DNA from: Thalassococcus profundi
GTDB taxonomy: Bacteria > Pseudomonadota > Alphaproteobacteria > Rhodobacterales > Rhodobacteraceae
Reading direction: 5' to 3'
DNA length: 64,000 bases
Assembly (NCBI RefSeq): GCF_003344785.1
Contig: NZ_QPMK01000001.1
Location: 60,479 to 124,478 of the forward strand
This document shows positions 53,045 to 62,037 of the stretch, one piece after another. The notes beneath the pieces were generated by a model, which was not told the DNA's origin, made no database searches, and worked only from the letters and a program-made list of their open reading frames with translations. A program made the position numbers and the translations under genes. Numbering within the stretch: the first letter of the stretch is position 1; each line of letters opens with the position of its first letter.

Positions 53045-53277
53045 CGTACCACAGCACCGCGTTTGTGCCTCCGTCTGGCCAAATCGCCGCGGCCCCGGCT
53101 CCGCAGGCATCGATGGAAGACATCCTGCAAGACGGCGCCCTGCCCGACGCGCGTCTTGCCATGCCGCTTCAGGTTCTCGAGCCCGCGCATCCGCGCGTGC
53201 CCGCTCCGACCGCCGTGATGCGGCGTGTTCTAGTTTCCGTGATTCAAACCGTTCTGCCGTTGTCGCGCGGGCACTGA
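53029..53277 (+). CDS. opgI: candidate OpgI, small protein between opgG and opgH
   Basis: 82 residues from the ATG at 53029 (86 from 53017). It overlaps the end of opgG by 16 nt and ends 3 bp before the opgH start, in the same frame as opgH. Mostly Pro/Ala-rich (APAPQASMED), with a C-terminal MRRVLVSVIQTVLPLSR helix. Rhodobacter sphaeroides has a small opgI in the same place (opgGIH, as I recall). Its LAMPLQ stretch resembles the N-terminal tails of longer OpgH proteins, so an OpgH N-terminus split off by a TGA is an alternative. Confidence 0.55.
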   Translation: MDTPVTYHSTAFVPPSGQIAAAPAPQASMEDILQDGALPDARLAMPLQVLEPAHPRVPAPTAVMRRVLVSVIQTVLPLSRGH

Positions 53278-53280
53278 CGC

Positions 53281-55092
53281 ATGGAGCGCACCGCCACCGG
53301 GTCGCGTGTCTACGGCATCAGGGCGTTTGCCTTGCTGAGCAGTATCGGACTCGGTGCCGGAGCGGCTGCACTCTTTCTGCAATTTGGCGCTGCCGACGGC
53401 TATCAGCAGGTCGACGGCGTGCGCGGTGCGCTGGTTTTCATCACCACCTTCTGGCTTGCCTGGGGCGCGATGCAATCGGTTGTCGGATTGCTTTTCGCCG
53501 CGCCCGCACCGCCTCTGCGCAACGACCCGATCACCGCCCGCACGGTCATCCTCATGCCGGTCTACAACGAGGATCCCGCCATCGTCTTTGCCCGCGTGGC
53601 GGCGATGGACGAGGCTATCGCGCAGCTCGAACTGACCGATAAATTCGACTTCGCCATCCTGTCGGACACGCAGGATCCTCAGCTGGCTGCCGAGGAAGAG
53701 CGCTGGTTCGTCCGGCTCTGGCAGGATCGTCGGCAAGACCGGCGCAAGGCGGAAGGGCAACCGGCGCGCCTGTTCTACCGGCGGCGCACGCGGAATGTGG
53801 GGCGCAAGGCCGGGAACATTCAGGATTTCTTTGAACGGTCCGGCGCACAGTATGACTTTGCCCTGATCCTGGATGCCGACAGCTTGATGGATGCCGCAAC
53901 GATCGCCGAGATGGTTCGCCGCATGCAGGCCGCGCCGCGGCTTGGTCTCTTGCAGACGCTGCCGCGGGTCACCGGCGCGGGGTCGCGCTTCGGCCGCGCG
54001 ATGCAGTTCGCGGCCGGGTTCTATTCGCCGGTCTTCGCGCAGGGCCAGGCGGCGATGCAAGGCACCACAGGACCGTTCTGGGGCCATAACGCGCTGGTGC
54101 GCGTGCGCGCGTTCGCCGCCAGTTGCGCGCTGCCCGAATTGTCCGGGCCGCCGCCCTTCGGCGGGCATATCCTCAGCCACGACTATGTCGAAGCGGCGCT
54201 GCTGGCACGAGCGGGATGGACCGTGCGGGTCGATCCAGACCTCGACGGTTCCTACGAGGAAGGCCCCGAGAACATGGTCGATTTTGCCAAGCGCGACCGG
54301 CGCTGGTGCCAGGGCAACCTGCAGCATGCGCGGGTCTTCCCGGCGCCGGGGCTCAAGCCGTGGTCGCGCTTCGTGTTCTTCCAAGGCATGCTGAGCTACA
54401 TCGTGCCGCTGTTCTGGCTGCTGTTTCTCGCCGCGAACCTTTATGCCTCGGCGACCGCGCCGGAACCGGATTTCTTTCCCGAGCCGTTCCAGCTCTTCCC
54501 GGTCTTTCCGTCCGACCAGACCTCGAAGGCGGTCGGTGTCGCCGTCGGGGTCTTCGGCCTTCTGGTGCTGCCCAAGGTGCTGATCCTGATCGACGCGACC
54601 CTGCGCGGCCGCGTTCGCGGCTTTGGCAGCACCATCCTGGCCGCGCGCGGGCTGGTGCGCGAGCTTTTCATGTCGTCGGTGAACGCGCCGATCCTGCTGA
54701 TGTGGCAGACCCGTGCGGTGTTGCAGGTCTTCGGAGGCCGCGACGGCGGCTGGCCTGCCCAAACCCGCGGCGACGGGCGGCTGACCTTCTCCGAGGCTGC
54801 CGCCGCCGGATGGTGGATCCAGATTTGGGGCGCGGCCATGGTTGGGCTGACGTATACCTTCGCGCCCGAGCTGATGCTCTGGGTCCTGCCAGTGGGCGTA
54901 CCACTGCTGATCGCACCCTTCGTGATCTGGGCCACGTCGCACCCGTCGCAGGCATCGGTGTTCCTGACGCCGGAGGAACACAGCCTGCCGCCGATCATCG
55001 CCCGGCACCGCCAGGTGATGACGCGCTGGGGCAAGGCGTCCGAAGCCGTCGACCGGGACGAAACCGCGCCCGCCGCGCAACTCTCTGCCTGA
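53281..55092 (+). CDS. opgH: glucan glucosyltransferase OpgH/MdoH
   Basis: 603-residue inner-membrane glycosyltransferase (GT2) polymerising UDP-glucose into the OPG backbone. Two N-terminal membrane helices, then the catalytic domain: LMPVYNEDPA, DADS metal motif (LILDADSLMD), GPFWGHNALV and the RDRRWCQGNLQH (QxxRW-type) motif, then several C-terminal helices. It begins three bases after the stop of the small upstream gene and is 1 bp from opgC. Confidence 0.93.
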   Translation: MERTATGSRVYGIRAFALLSSIGLGAGAAALFLQFGAADGYQQVDGVRGALVFITTFWLAWGAMQSVVGLLFAAPAPPLRNDPITARTVILMPVYNEDPAIVFARVAAMDEAIAQLELTDKFDFAILSDTQDPQLAAEEERWFVRLWQDRRQDRRKAEGQPARLFYRRRTRNVGRKAGNIQDFFERSGAQYDFALILDADSLMDAATIAEMVRRMQAAPRLGLLQTLPRVTGAGSRFGRAMQFAAGFYSPVFAQGQAAMQGTTGPFWGHNALVRVRAFAASCALPELSGPPPFGGHILSHDYVEAALLARAGWTVRVDPDLDGSYEEGPENMVDFAKRDRRWCQGNLQHARVFPAPGLKPWSRFVFFQGMLSYIVPLFWLLFLAANLYASATAPEPDFFPEPFQLFPVFPSDQTSKAVGVAVGVFGLLVLPKVLILIDATLRGRVRGFGSTILAARGLVRELFMSSVNAPILLMWQTRAVLQVFGGRDGGWPAQTRGDGRLTFSEAAAAGWWIQIWGAAMVGLTYTFAPELMLWVLPVGVPLLIAPFVIWATSHPSQASVFLTPEEHSLPPIIARHRQVMTRWGKASEAVDRDETAPAAQLSA

Positions 55093-55093
55093 C

Positions 55094-56302
55094 ATGGGCG
55101 TCGCGGCGCCGCGGGCGCTTATCCCCACCGGCGGGCGCGATCCGCGGCTCGACTTCTTCCGCGGGCTGGCGCTGGTGATGATCTTCATCAACCACGTGCC
55201 GGGCAATCCGCTCGAGGTTCTGACCAACCGCAACTTCGGCTTCTCGGACGCCGCCGAGGGCTTTGTCTTCATGTCCGGCATGGCGGCGGGCCTCGCTTAT
55301 CCGTCCGCCTTCCAGCGTCTGCCGCTGTGGCGCGCGGTGCTGAAATGCTGGGGACGGGCCTGGACGCTCTATTCCGTGCACCTCGTGGTCAGCGTGATCT
55401 GCCTCGCCATCATGCTGGGCGCGGTCTACTGGTTCGACGCCGGCAAGCTGGCACAGATCAACAACGTCGAACCGTGGATCGAGGCGCCGGTACAGGCGAC
55501 CATCGGCATCGCACTGCTGAGCCACCAGTTCGGCTACGTCAACATCCTGTCGATGTACGCGGTGCTGCTGATGATGACCCCGGCGATGATTCTGATCGCA
55601 CAGCGCAGTGGCGTCTGGGTCATGCTCGGGCTGTCCTTCCTGCTCTGGATCGTGACCGGAGAGACCCGGCTCAACATCCCGGCCTTCCCGAATTCCGGCG
55701 GCTGGTTCTTCAACCCCTTTGCCTGGCAGTTCCTGTTTGCCATCGGGCTGGCCGCGGGGATGCGGCTCAAGACCGGCGCGCGGCTGGTGCCCGACCGGAC
55801 CTGGGCACGGCGCACGGCGCTGGTGCTGCTGCTTCTGACGGTGACGTGGATGAAGATCGGCGTCGTGCAGGATGCCGGCCGGGCCGGGCTCGCGTTTTTG
55901 CGGGACAGCGGTTTTCCGTTCTACATCACCAATTTCGACAAGACCTTCCTTGCCGCGCCGCGCCTGCTGCATTTTTTGGCGTTGGCCTATTTCCTGTCGA
56001 CTCAAGGCTGGGTACGCCGCCTGTCGGGCCATGCCTGGGTCCGCCCGGTCCGGCTGATGGGCCGGTTCGGGTTGCCGGTTTTTGCCCTTGGCACGGTCCT
56101 GTCGATCCTCGGGCAGTCGATCCAGGCAACGCTCACGGGCGACCTGTGGCTCATCAGCCTGGTCTTCGTGGTGGTCGGGCTGGCGCTGCAGATGGCACTT
56201 GCCGGGATCAAGTGGCGCCTGTCGCAAGCGCCGGACACGGAGCGCGCCGCCGTTCAGGGCCGCGACAGCCCGCGTGTGCCGGCGGGTATCCACGCAGAGT
56301 AA
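55094..56302 (+). CDS. opgC: OpgC-type glucan succinyltransferase
   Basis: 402-residue polytopic membrane protein of the OpgC acyltransferase family that adds succinyl groups to periplasmic glucans. N-terminal signature DPRLDFFRGLALVMIFINHVPGNPLE, then about ten hydrophobic segments. Position directly after opgH supports the role. Ends the conserved opg block; the next gene starts 110 bp later. Confidence 0.88.
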   Translation: MGVAAPRALIPTGGRDPRLDFFRGLALVMIFINHVPGNPLEVLTNRNFGFSDAAEGFVFMSGMAAGLAYPSAFQRLPLWRAVLKCWGRAWTLYSVHLVVSVICLAIMLGAVYWFDAGKLAQINNVEPWIEAPVQATIGIALLSHQFGYVNILSMYAVLLMMTPAMILIAQRSGVWVMLGLSFLLWIVTGETRLNIPAFPNSGGWFFNPFAWQFLFAIGLAAGMRLKTGARLVPDRTWARRTALVLLLLTVTWMKIGVVQDAGRAGLAFLRDSGFPFYITNFDKTFLAAPRLLHFLALAYFLSTQGWVRRLSGHAWVRPVRLMGRFGLPVFALGTVLSILGQSIQATLTGDLWLISLVFVVVGLALQMALAGIKWRLSQAPDTERAAVQGRDSPRVPAGIHAE

Positions 56303-56412
56303 CCCGCCGCGCCCATAAGGCACGGCCACAGCGGTTCACCTCTTGGCGAGGCGCGGCGGCGGACATTGCCAACCGCACCGCTTCGGACCACCTTAGGGCC
56401 GAAGGAGATCAC

Positions 56413-57681
56413 ATGGCATCTGACATGAACGGGATTCGGCATGCGCGGGAAGTCGAAGGACATCTGACGTGGCTCGACAGCTTCACCTCCGCGGCGCTCG
56501 GCGTTCTGGCCGTGGCTTCGGGCATCTACACCTACCTTGGCGTGCGGGGATTGCTGGACGAAGGCGGCGCGCTGTCGCTTTTTGCCGCGGTCGCCTACAG
56601 TGCCGCGGTGTCGACCGGCATTTTCGTCTTCTGGTCCTACCTGATGCGCCTGCTTCCGGCGATGCGCACCGCGGCAACGCGCATGTGGCTGGTCCTTTCG
56701 ATGGTCTTGGGCTCTGCCGCCATCGTCGCCATGTCGTCCTGGCTGAACGCCGCGGCGCTGGCCGGGTCGGCGGCGGTGGAACAGCACCTTGCGCGTACGG
56801 TGCAGGACTACCAGGCTTCGCTGGAACGCGTGCACGAAATCGCGCTGCAGGGCCAGGCGCTGGGGCTTGACGTCGGCCGCACCCGACAGGGCTTCCAGGA
56901 TCTGTCGCAACAGGAAGCGGGCGGCGAGCTGTCCGGTCTCGCCGGGCGCGGCGCGGTGTTTCGCGTGCTGACCCAGAAATCAAACGAGCTCGCGGCATTG
57001 GAAGAACTGATCGCGGCGCAGGAAGCACCCGTCGCCGCCGCCTTTGCGGAGGGCAACGCGATCCTGAGCCGAATGCGCGCGCTCACCGTCGCCCCCGGCC
57101 CGGTGACCGAGCGCGGCGTCGAATTTTCCGAAGAATCCGTGCGGCTGGCCGGTGTCATTACGCAGCTGCGGCAATTGTCGGTGGCCCCGCTGGTGGAACG
57201 CGCGGCGCAGGATCTGGCGGAATCGGTGGTGCTGCCGCGGCTTGACGCCGGGGATGCCGGCGGACAGGCGGCGCAGCAGGCGACCATCACGTCGCTTCTG
57301 GAAGTTTTGGCGCAGCGTGCCGAAACCCTCCAGGCGGCGGCGGCCGAGGTGCTGGCGCTGCCCCCGGCGGCCGAGGTGGTCTACACCCCGATCTCTACCG
57401 CGGACGCGGTGATCCGTTACGCCGGGAATTTTGCGCCCTCCTGGGCCGGGGCCATCGCCATCGACCTGCTTCCGGCGGTCCTGGTGCTGATCGTGGCGGT
57501 CGCCCAAAGCGCCATCCGTGCCGGACGCGACCCGGCAGAGGCCGAGGATTCGATGACCGTGGCGGAACTGCGCGCCGCCGTCGCCGCGCTGCGCCAAGTG
57601 GACCTGTCTGAGAAACGCGATGCAACCGCGCCTGCCGAGGCGGAAAAAGACCCGCATCCGACACCGAGAGTGGTGGAATGA
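56413..57681 (+). CDS. membrane protein with large helical domain, function unknown
   Basis: 422 residues. Three N-terminal membrane helices (about 29-47, 55-80, 92-117), then an Ala/Glu/Gln-rich helical domain (about 120-350) presumably on the periplasmic side, and a fourth helix (about 355-380) with a short acidic cytoplasmic tail. The domain looks coiled-coil or helical-bundle-like. GAAGGAG precedes the ATG. Its stop overlaps the start of the ClpP-fold gene (ATGA). No family recognised. Confidence 0.75.
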   Translation: MASDMNGIRHAREVEGHLTWLDSFTSAALGVLAVASGIYTYLGVRGLLDEGGALSLFAAVAYSAAVSTGIFVFWSYLMRLLPAMRTAATRMWLVLSMVLGSAAIVAMSSWLNAAALAGSAAVEQHLARTVQDYQASLERVHEIALQGQALGLDVGRTRQGFQDLSQQEAGGELSGLAGRGAVFRVLTQKSNELAALEELIAAQEAPVAAAFAEGNAILSRMRALTVAPGPVTERGVEFSEESVRLAGVITQLRQLSVAPLVERAAQDLAESVVLPRLDAGDAGGQAAQQATITSLLEVLAQRAETLQAAAAEVLALPPAAEVVYTPISTADAVIRYAGNFAPSWAGAIAIDLLPAVLVLIVAVAQSAIRAGRDPAEAEDSMTVAELRAAVAALRQVDLSEKRDATAPAEAEKDPHPTPRVVE

Positions 57682-58436
57682 CGGCAGAGAGCGAGGCGCC
57701 GAAAAGCAGCCCGATCCGGGTGATGAAATGGCTGCTGGGCGCGCAGATCGTGCTGGCGGGCCTGCTGATCGCGATCGACATCGGTCCGTCGATCCCTCGG
57801 CTTCTGTCCCCATCGGGCGCCCCGGAACTGGACCAGCCGATCGGGCCCGGCGATCAGACCCGCCACTACCGCCCGAACCGTCCCGCAACGCCCGGACCCG
57901 GGGTCGATCCCGACATGCCGCGCCGGCTGATCGCGGAAACCCTCGAGGTCGACGGCGCGCCTGCGCTCCGCATCCGGGGCGCAGTGGCCGCGGGTGACGG
58001 TGACCGGATCGTGAACGAGGTGCAGCGGGTGCAGCCGGCGCGCGTCTGGCTCGACAGCCCCGGCGGCAGCGTGACCGATGCGCTCGCCATCGGCCGGGCG
58101 CTGCGCGCGGTGGAGGCCGAGACCCGGCTCGACGACGGCGCGGTCTGCTTTTCCGCCTGCCCCTACATGTTCGTCGGCGGCACCGTGCGGCGCGTGGCAG
58201 AGACGGCCCGCCTGGGCGTGCATCAGCACAGTTTCGGTGAGACGACGATCCTGCCGGCGTTCCTTGCGGTCGAGGACATCCAGCGCGGCCAGGCCGGCGT
58301 TCTCGATCACCTCGACGACATGGGCATCGACCTGCGGATCATGGGCCCGTCGATGGCGACGCCCGCCGACGAGATTTACATCCTCACGGAGGATGAACTG
58401 CGCGACTGGAACGTGGTGACAGAAGAGGCCGAGTGA
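57678..58436 (+). CDS. membrane-anchored ClpP/SppA-fold protein (COG3904-like)
   Basis: 252 residues. An N-terminal membrane helix (MKWLLGAQIVLAGLLIAIDI) anchors a periplasmic domain. The domain has a ClpP/crotonase-type core: VWLDSPGGSVTDALAIGRAL (about 123-142), a potential nucleophile S159 in CFSACPYMF and H182 in GVHQHS. These placements match the Ser and His of ClpP-like peptidases, but activity is inference. Coupled to the preceding membrane protein. Confidence 0.75.
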   Translation: MTAESEAPKSSPIRVMKWLLGAQIVLAGLLIAIDIGPSIPRLLSPSGAPELDQPIGPGDQTRHYRPNRPATPGPGVDPDMPRRLIAETLEVDGAPALRIRGAVAAGDGDRIVNEVQRVQPARVWLDSPGGSVTDALAIGRALRAVEAETRLDDGAVCFSACPYMFVGGTVRRVAETARLGVHQHSFGETTILPAFLAVEDIQRGQAGVLDHLDDMGIDLRIMGPSMATPADEIYILTEDELRDWNVVTEEAE

Positions 58437-58484
58437 CGCGCCCGCTCGCCTGACGGACCCGGCGCCCGGGACGCGGGGCCTTTC

Positions 58485-58523
58485 AAAAGAAGCGCGCCCG
58501 ACTCCGAAGGGACGCGGGCGCGC
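58485..58523 (-). terminator. terminator of the sugar transport operon
   Basis: A perfect 9 bp GC stem (58515-58523 with 58492-58500) with a 14-base loop and a TTCTTTT tail on the - strand, 24 bp beyond the binding-protein stop codon. Confidence 0.8.
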
Positions 58524-58546
58524 ATTGTCTCAATGTATCCTGACGA

Positions 58547-59497
58547 TCAGAACGGGCTGTCGGGATAGTAGAACTGCTCTGCGTTCTCGGGCGTGATCAG
58601 CACCGAGCCGATGGTGAAGGTGCCGGAAACAGGTGCGTTCGACACCATGCCGACCGCGGTCATTTCGATGGCGGTTGCGATCATCGACGGCGGATAGGTC
58701 ACGTCGGCCGGGATCATCTCGTCGCCGTCCATGACGCGCTTGACCATTTCCTTCATGCCGGCGCCGCCGAGGACGAACTGGATATCCTCGCGACCTGCCG
58801 CCTCGATGGCCGCGAGCACGCCGACCGCCATGTCGTCGTCCGATGCCCAGACCGCGTCGATCTGGTCGTGCTTCTGCAGGAAGTCCTGCATCACGTTGAA
58901 GCTGTCATCGCGGTTCCAGTTGCCGTGCTCCATGTCGATGATGTTGATGCCCGACCCTTCGATGGCGGACTCGAACCCGTCGACGCGCTCGTTGTCGATG
59001 GTCGTCGGAATGCCGCGCAGCACGACGATGTCGCCGCCGTCCGGCATCTTCTCGACCATGTACTCGCCCGAGACGCGGCCGAAGCCCGGGTTGTCGCCCG
59101 CGACGTACAGGTCTTCGACACCCTCGACGCTGAGCCCGCGGTCGACGACCGTGACCCATGTGCCGGCCTCTGCGACGGACTGGATCGGCGGGGTCAGCGG
59201 ATCGCTTTCGAAGGGCAGCACCACCAGCGCGTCAATGCCGCGGGTGGCGACCATGTCCTCGATGTCGTTGACCTGCGCGCCGGCATCCGACGCGGCCGCC
59301 AGCACGAAATCGAGCTGCGGATAGGTTTCTTCGAGCCGTTCGATGGTCTCCTGGGCGTGGAAGTTCATGCCGCCGGCCCAGCCGTGGGTCGCCGCGGGGA
59401 TCGACACGCCGATGACGGTCGTGTCGTCCTGGGCCCAGGCCGCGCCGGACAGGGCCAGCATCGTGCAGCCCAGAAGTGTCGTCTTCATGTAAGACAT
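58547..59497 (-). CDS. sugar ABC transporter substrate-binding protein (ribose/RbsB type)
   Basis: 316-residue periplasmic binding protein. Signal peptide MKTTLLGCTMLALSGAAWA. The mature start TVIGVSIPAATHGWAGGMNFHAQET is typical of the pentose/carbohydrate RbsB family, with VVDRGLSVEGV and DNERVDGFE further on. GGAGG lies 7 nt before the ATG at 59497. Last gene of the - strand operon. The sugar is not identified. Confidence 0.87.
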   Translation of the reverse strand: MSYMKTTLLGCTMLALSGAAWAQDDTTVIGVSIPAATHGWAGGMNFHAQETIERLEETYPQLDFVLAAASDAGAQVNDIEDMVATRGIDALVVLPFESDPLTPPIQSVAEAGTWVTVVDRGLSVEGVEDLYVAGDNPGFGRVSGEYMVEKMPDGGDIVVLRGIPTTIDNERVDGFESAIEGSGINIIDMEHGNWNRDDSFNVMQDFLQKHDQIDAVWASDDDMAVGVLAAIEAAGREDIQFVLGGAGMKEMVKRVMDGDEMIPADVTYPPSMIATAIEMTAVGMVSNAPVSGTFTIGSVLITPENAEQFYYPDSPF

Positions 59498-59527
59498 TTG
59501 AGGTCCTCCCATTTGATCGGCCGGGCT

Positions 59528-60526
59528 CTAGCCCTTGGCCTTGGCTTCTCGCTGCAGAATGACCGCGAGAATGATGATGACCCCCTGGATGGCGCCGTTG
59601 AGATAGGGCGACACCAGGTCGGTCAGGTTCAGAATGTTGTCGATGAGGCTCAGGATCAGGACACCGATGACAGTGCCCCAGACGCGCCCGAACCCGCCCT
59701 TGAGAACGGTGCCGCCGATGATGACCGCGGCGATGGCCTCGAGTTCCCACAGCAGACCGGTCGAGGCCGAGGCCGACCCGAGCCGCGGCACGTACATGAT
59801 GGTCGCCACACCGACCAGCAGGCCCAGCATCGCGTAGGTCAGAAGCCGCGTCCGGTTCACGTCGACGTTCGAATAATGCGCCACCGCCTCGTTCGACCCG
59901 ATGGCGGCGCAATGGCGCCCGAAGCGTGCCCGGCTCATCAGCAATTCTCCGACGATGACGACGATGGCAAAGACGATGATCGGCCAGGAAATGCCGAGGA
60001 TGCCTTCGAAATAGACCGGCCGGTAGAAGGTGCGCAGGCCGAAATCCAGCGACAGCGTGCCGCCGTCGGCCAGCCAGGTCACCAGGCTGCGGTAGATGCC
60101 CATGGTGCCAAGCGTGACGATGAAGGCTTCGATCCCGACGGTGGTGATGAGAAAGCCGTTCAGCAGCCCCGCGAGGATGCCCGCCACGACGGCGACAAGC
60201 ATGCCCAGCAGGATGATCGGCACGCCGACCCCCATGGAGGGCAGCGCCGCGTTCATCACCAGGATCATCAGCCCGGCGATGAAAGCTGCCATGGACCCGA
60301 CCGAGAGGTCGAGCCCCCCGGCGGTGATCACGAAGGTCATGCCGACGGCGATGATGCCGATGAAGGCGGACCGGGCCAGCACGTTGGTGATGTTCGCGGC
60401 CCCGAGGAAGTTCGAATTCATCATCGCCCCGATGGCGACCAGGACCACGAGCGCCACGATCGGCCCGAGGACACTCATCGAAGGCAGGCTGCGCCGCGCG
60501 CGTGTGTTTGTCGTTTCGGCAGTCAT
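59528..60526 (-). CDS. sugar ABC transporter permease (RbsC type)
   Basis: 332-residue polytopic permease. Features of the RbsC/AraH family: GMTFVITAGGLDLSVGSMAAF, GLLNGFLITTVGIEAFIVTLGTMGIYR, and LWELEAIAAVIIGGTVLKGGFGRVWGTVIGVLIL. The ATG shares a base with the ATPase stop codon (TGATG), so the two are coupled. Confidence 0.9.
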   Translation of the reverse strand: MTAETTNTRARRSLPSMSVLGPIVALVVLVAIGAMMNSNFLGAANITNVLARSAFIGIIAVGMTFVITAGGLDLSVGSMAAFIAGLMILVMNAALPSMGVGVPIILLGMLVAVVAGILAGLLNGFLITTVGIEAFIVTLGTMGIYRSLVTWLADGGTLSLDFGLRTFYRPVYFEGILGISWPIIVFAIVVIVGELLMSRARFGRHCAAIGSNEAVAHYSNVDVNRTRLLTYAMLGLLVGVATIMYVPRLGSASASTGLLWELEAIAAVIIGGTVLKGGFGRVWGTVIGVLILSLIDNILNLTDLVSPYLNGAIQGVIIILAVILQREAKAKG

Positions 60527-62037
60527 CAGGCCACCTTTTCCTTGTCGTTCGCGCCAAGACCCACCGCAAGCCGCACAATGGCGTCCTCGGTCAACTCGTC
60601 GCCTGTGAGTGTTCCGGCCACCTCGCCCGTCCGCATGACCAGCACTCGGTCGGCGAGGCCGATGACCTCCTGCATCTCGGAGGAGATCACCACGACCGCG
60701 TGGCCCTTTGCTGCCAGGTCGCGCAGGAAGGCATAGATCTGCTGCTTGGTGCCAATGTCGATACCGCGGGTGGGTTCGTCCGCGATCAGGATCGCCGGTT
60801 CGGATTGCATGATCTTGGCCAGCAGCAGCTTCTGCTGGTTGCCGCCCGAAAGATTGCCGACCGCCATGGTCCGGCGGCCCGCGCGGATGTCGAATTCGTC
60901 GATCGCCTTGTCGAGCGCACGATCCTCGGCGGCACGGTCGATCATCCAGCCTCCGAAGCGGTCCAGCGCCTGCAGGGTCAGGTTGACACGCATTGTCTTG
61001 TCGAGAAGCAGACCGCGCAGCTTGCGATCCTCTGTCAGGTAGCAAAGGCCATGGTCGAGCGCGTCGCGGGGTTTCTTGATGGTAACCTCGCGGCCCGCGA
61101 TCTCGATCCGCTCGGCGCTGGCAGGCCGCAGGCCGCAAAGCCCTTCGAAGGCCTCGGTCCGCCCGGCGCCGATCAGGCCCGCGACGCCCAGGATCTCGCC
61201 CTGACGCAGCTCGAAACCCACGTTCCGGGCGTGCCCCGGCACCGTCAGCCCGCGGACGGACAACATCACCTCGCCAGGGCGGCCGACCTTGGCGGGATAG
61301 AGGTCGGACACGTCCCGCCCCACCATCGCCGTCGCCATGCCGTCTTCGGTGATCTCCGACGCGCGGTCGTCGTGGACCACCGACCCATCCCGCAGAACCG
61401 TGACGTGATCGGCAATCTCGGCCACCTCGCCCAGCTTGTGCGAGGTGAAGAGGACCGCGGTGCCCTGTGCCGTCATGCGGCGCACCTGGTCGAACAGCAC
61501 CTCGGTCTCGGACCCGGTCAGCACTGCCGTGGGTTCGTCCATGATGAGCACGCGGGCGTCGCGGCTCAGTGCCTTGGCGATCTCGACCATCTGCTTGTCG
61601 GAATTCGACAGGGCCGACACCTTGGTGTCGGGATCGACGCGGCAGTTGACCCGGTCGAGATAGCCGCGCGTCAGCTCCCGCATCTTCCGCTTGTCGAGGA
61701 ACGGTCCGCGCCGCAGCTCGCGCCCGAGAAAGATGTTCTGCTCGACCGTCAGCTGCTCGGCGAGGTTGAATTCCTGGTGGATCATCACGATCCCGGCTTC
61801 CTCTCCGTCATGCAGGGAGCCAAAGGTAACCTCCTCTCCTTCGAGCAGGATCCTGCCCGATGTTGCGGGCTGGTAGCCGGCGAGGATCTTCATCGTGGTG
61901 GACTTGCCCGCCCCGTTCTCGCCAATGAGCGCCAGCACCTCGCCTGCGCGCAGGTCGAGGTTCACGCCGTGCAGAACCTCGACAGGGCCAAAGCTCTTGC
62001 GGACATCGCGCAGGCAAAGGACCTGTTCGGCCGTCAT
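60526..62037 (-). CDS. sugar ABC transporter ATP-binding protein, two ATPase domains (RbsA type)
   Basis: 503-residue double ATPase. First domain: Walker A GENGAGKST (about residues 39-47), signature region SALSNSDKQMVEIAKAL, Walker B VLIMDEPTAVL. Second domain: degenerate Walker A GLIGAGRTE, LSGGNQQK, ILIADEPTRGID. This asymmetric pattern is normal for carbohydrate CUT2 ATPases. Start overlaps the stop of the dehydrogenase gene (ATGA). Confidence 0.92.
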   Translation of the reverse strand: MTAEQVLCLRDVRKSFGPVEVLHGVNLDLRAGEVLALIGENGAGKSTTMKILAGYQPATSGRILLEGEEVTFGSLHDGEEAGIVMIHQEFNLAEQLTVEQNIFLGRELRRGPFLDKRKMRELTRGYLDRVNCRVDPDTKVSALSNSDKQMVEIAKALSRDARVLIMDEPTAVLTGSETEVLFDQVRRMTAQGTAVLFTSHKLGEVAEIADHVTVLRDGSVVHDDRASEITEDGMATAMVGRDVSDLYPAKVGRPGEVMLSVRGLTVPGHARNVGFELRQGEILGVAGLIGAGRTEAFEGLCGLRPASAERIEIAGREVTIKKPRDALDHGLCYLTEDRKLRGLLLDKTMRVNLTLQALDRFGGWMIDRAAEDRALDKAIDEFDIRAGRRTMAVGNLSGGNQQKLLLAKIMQSEPAILIADEPTRGIDIGTKQQIYAFLRDLAAKGHAVVVISSEMQEVIGLADRVLVMRTGEVAGTLTGDELTEDAIVRLAVGLGANDKEKVA

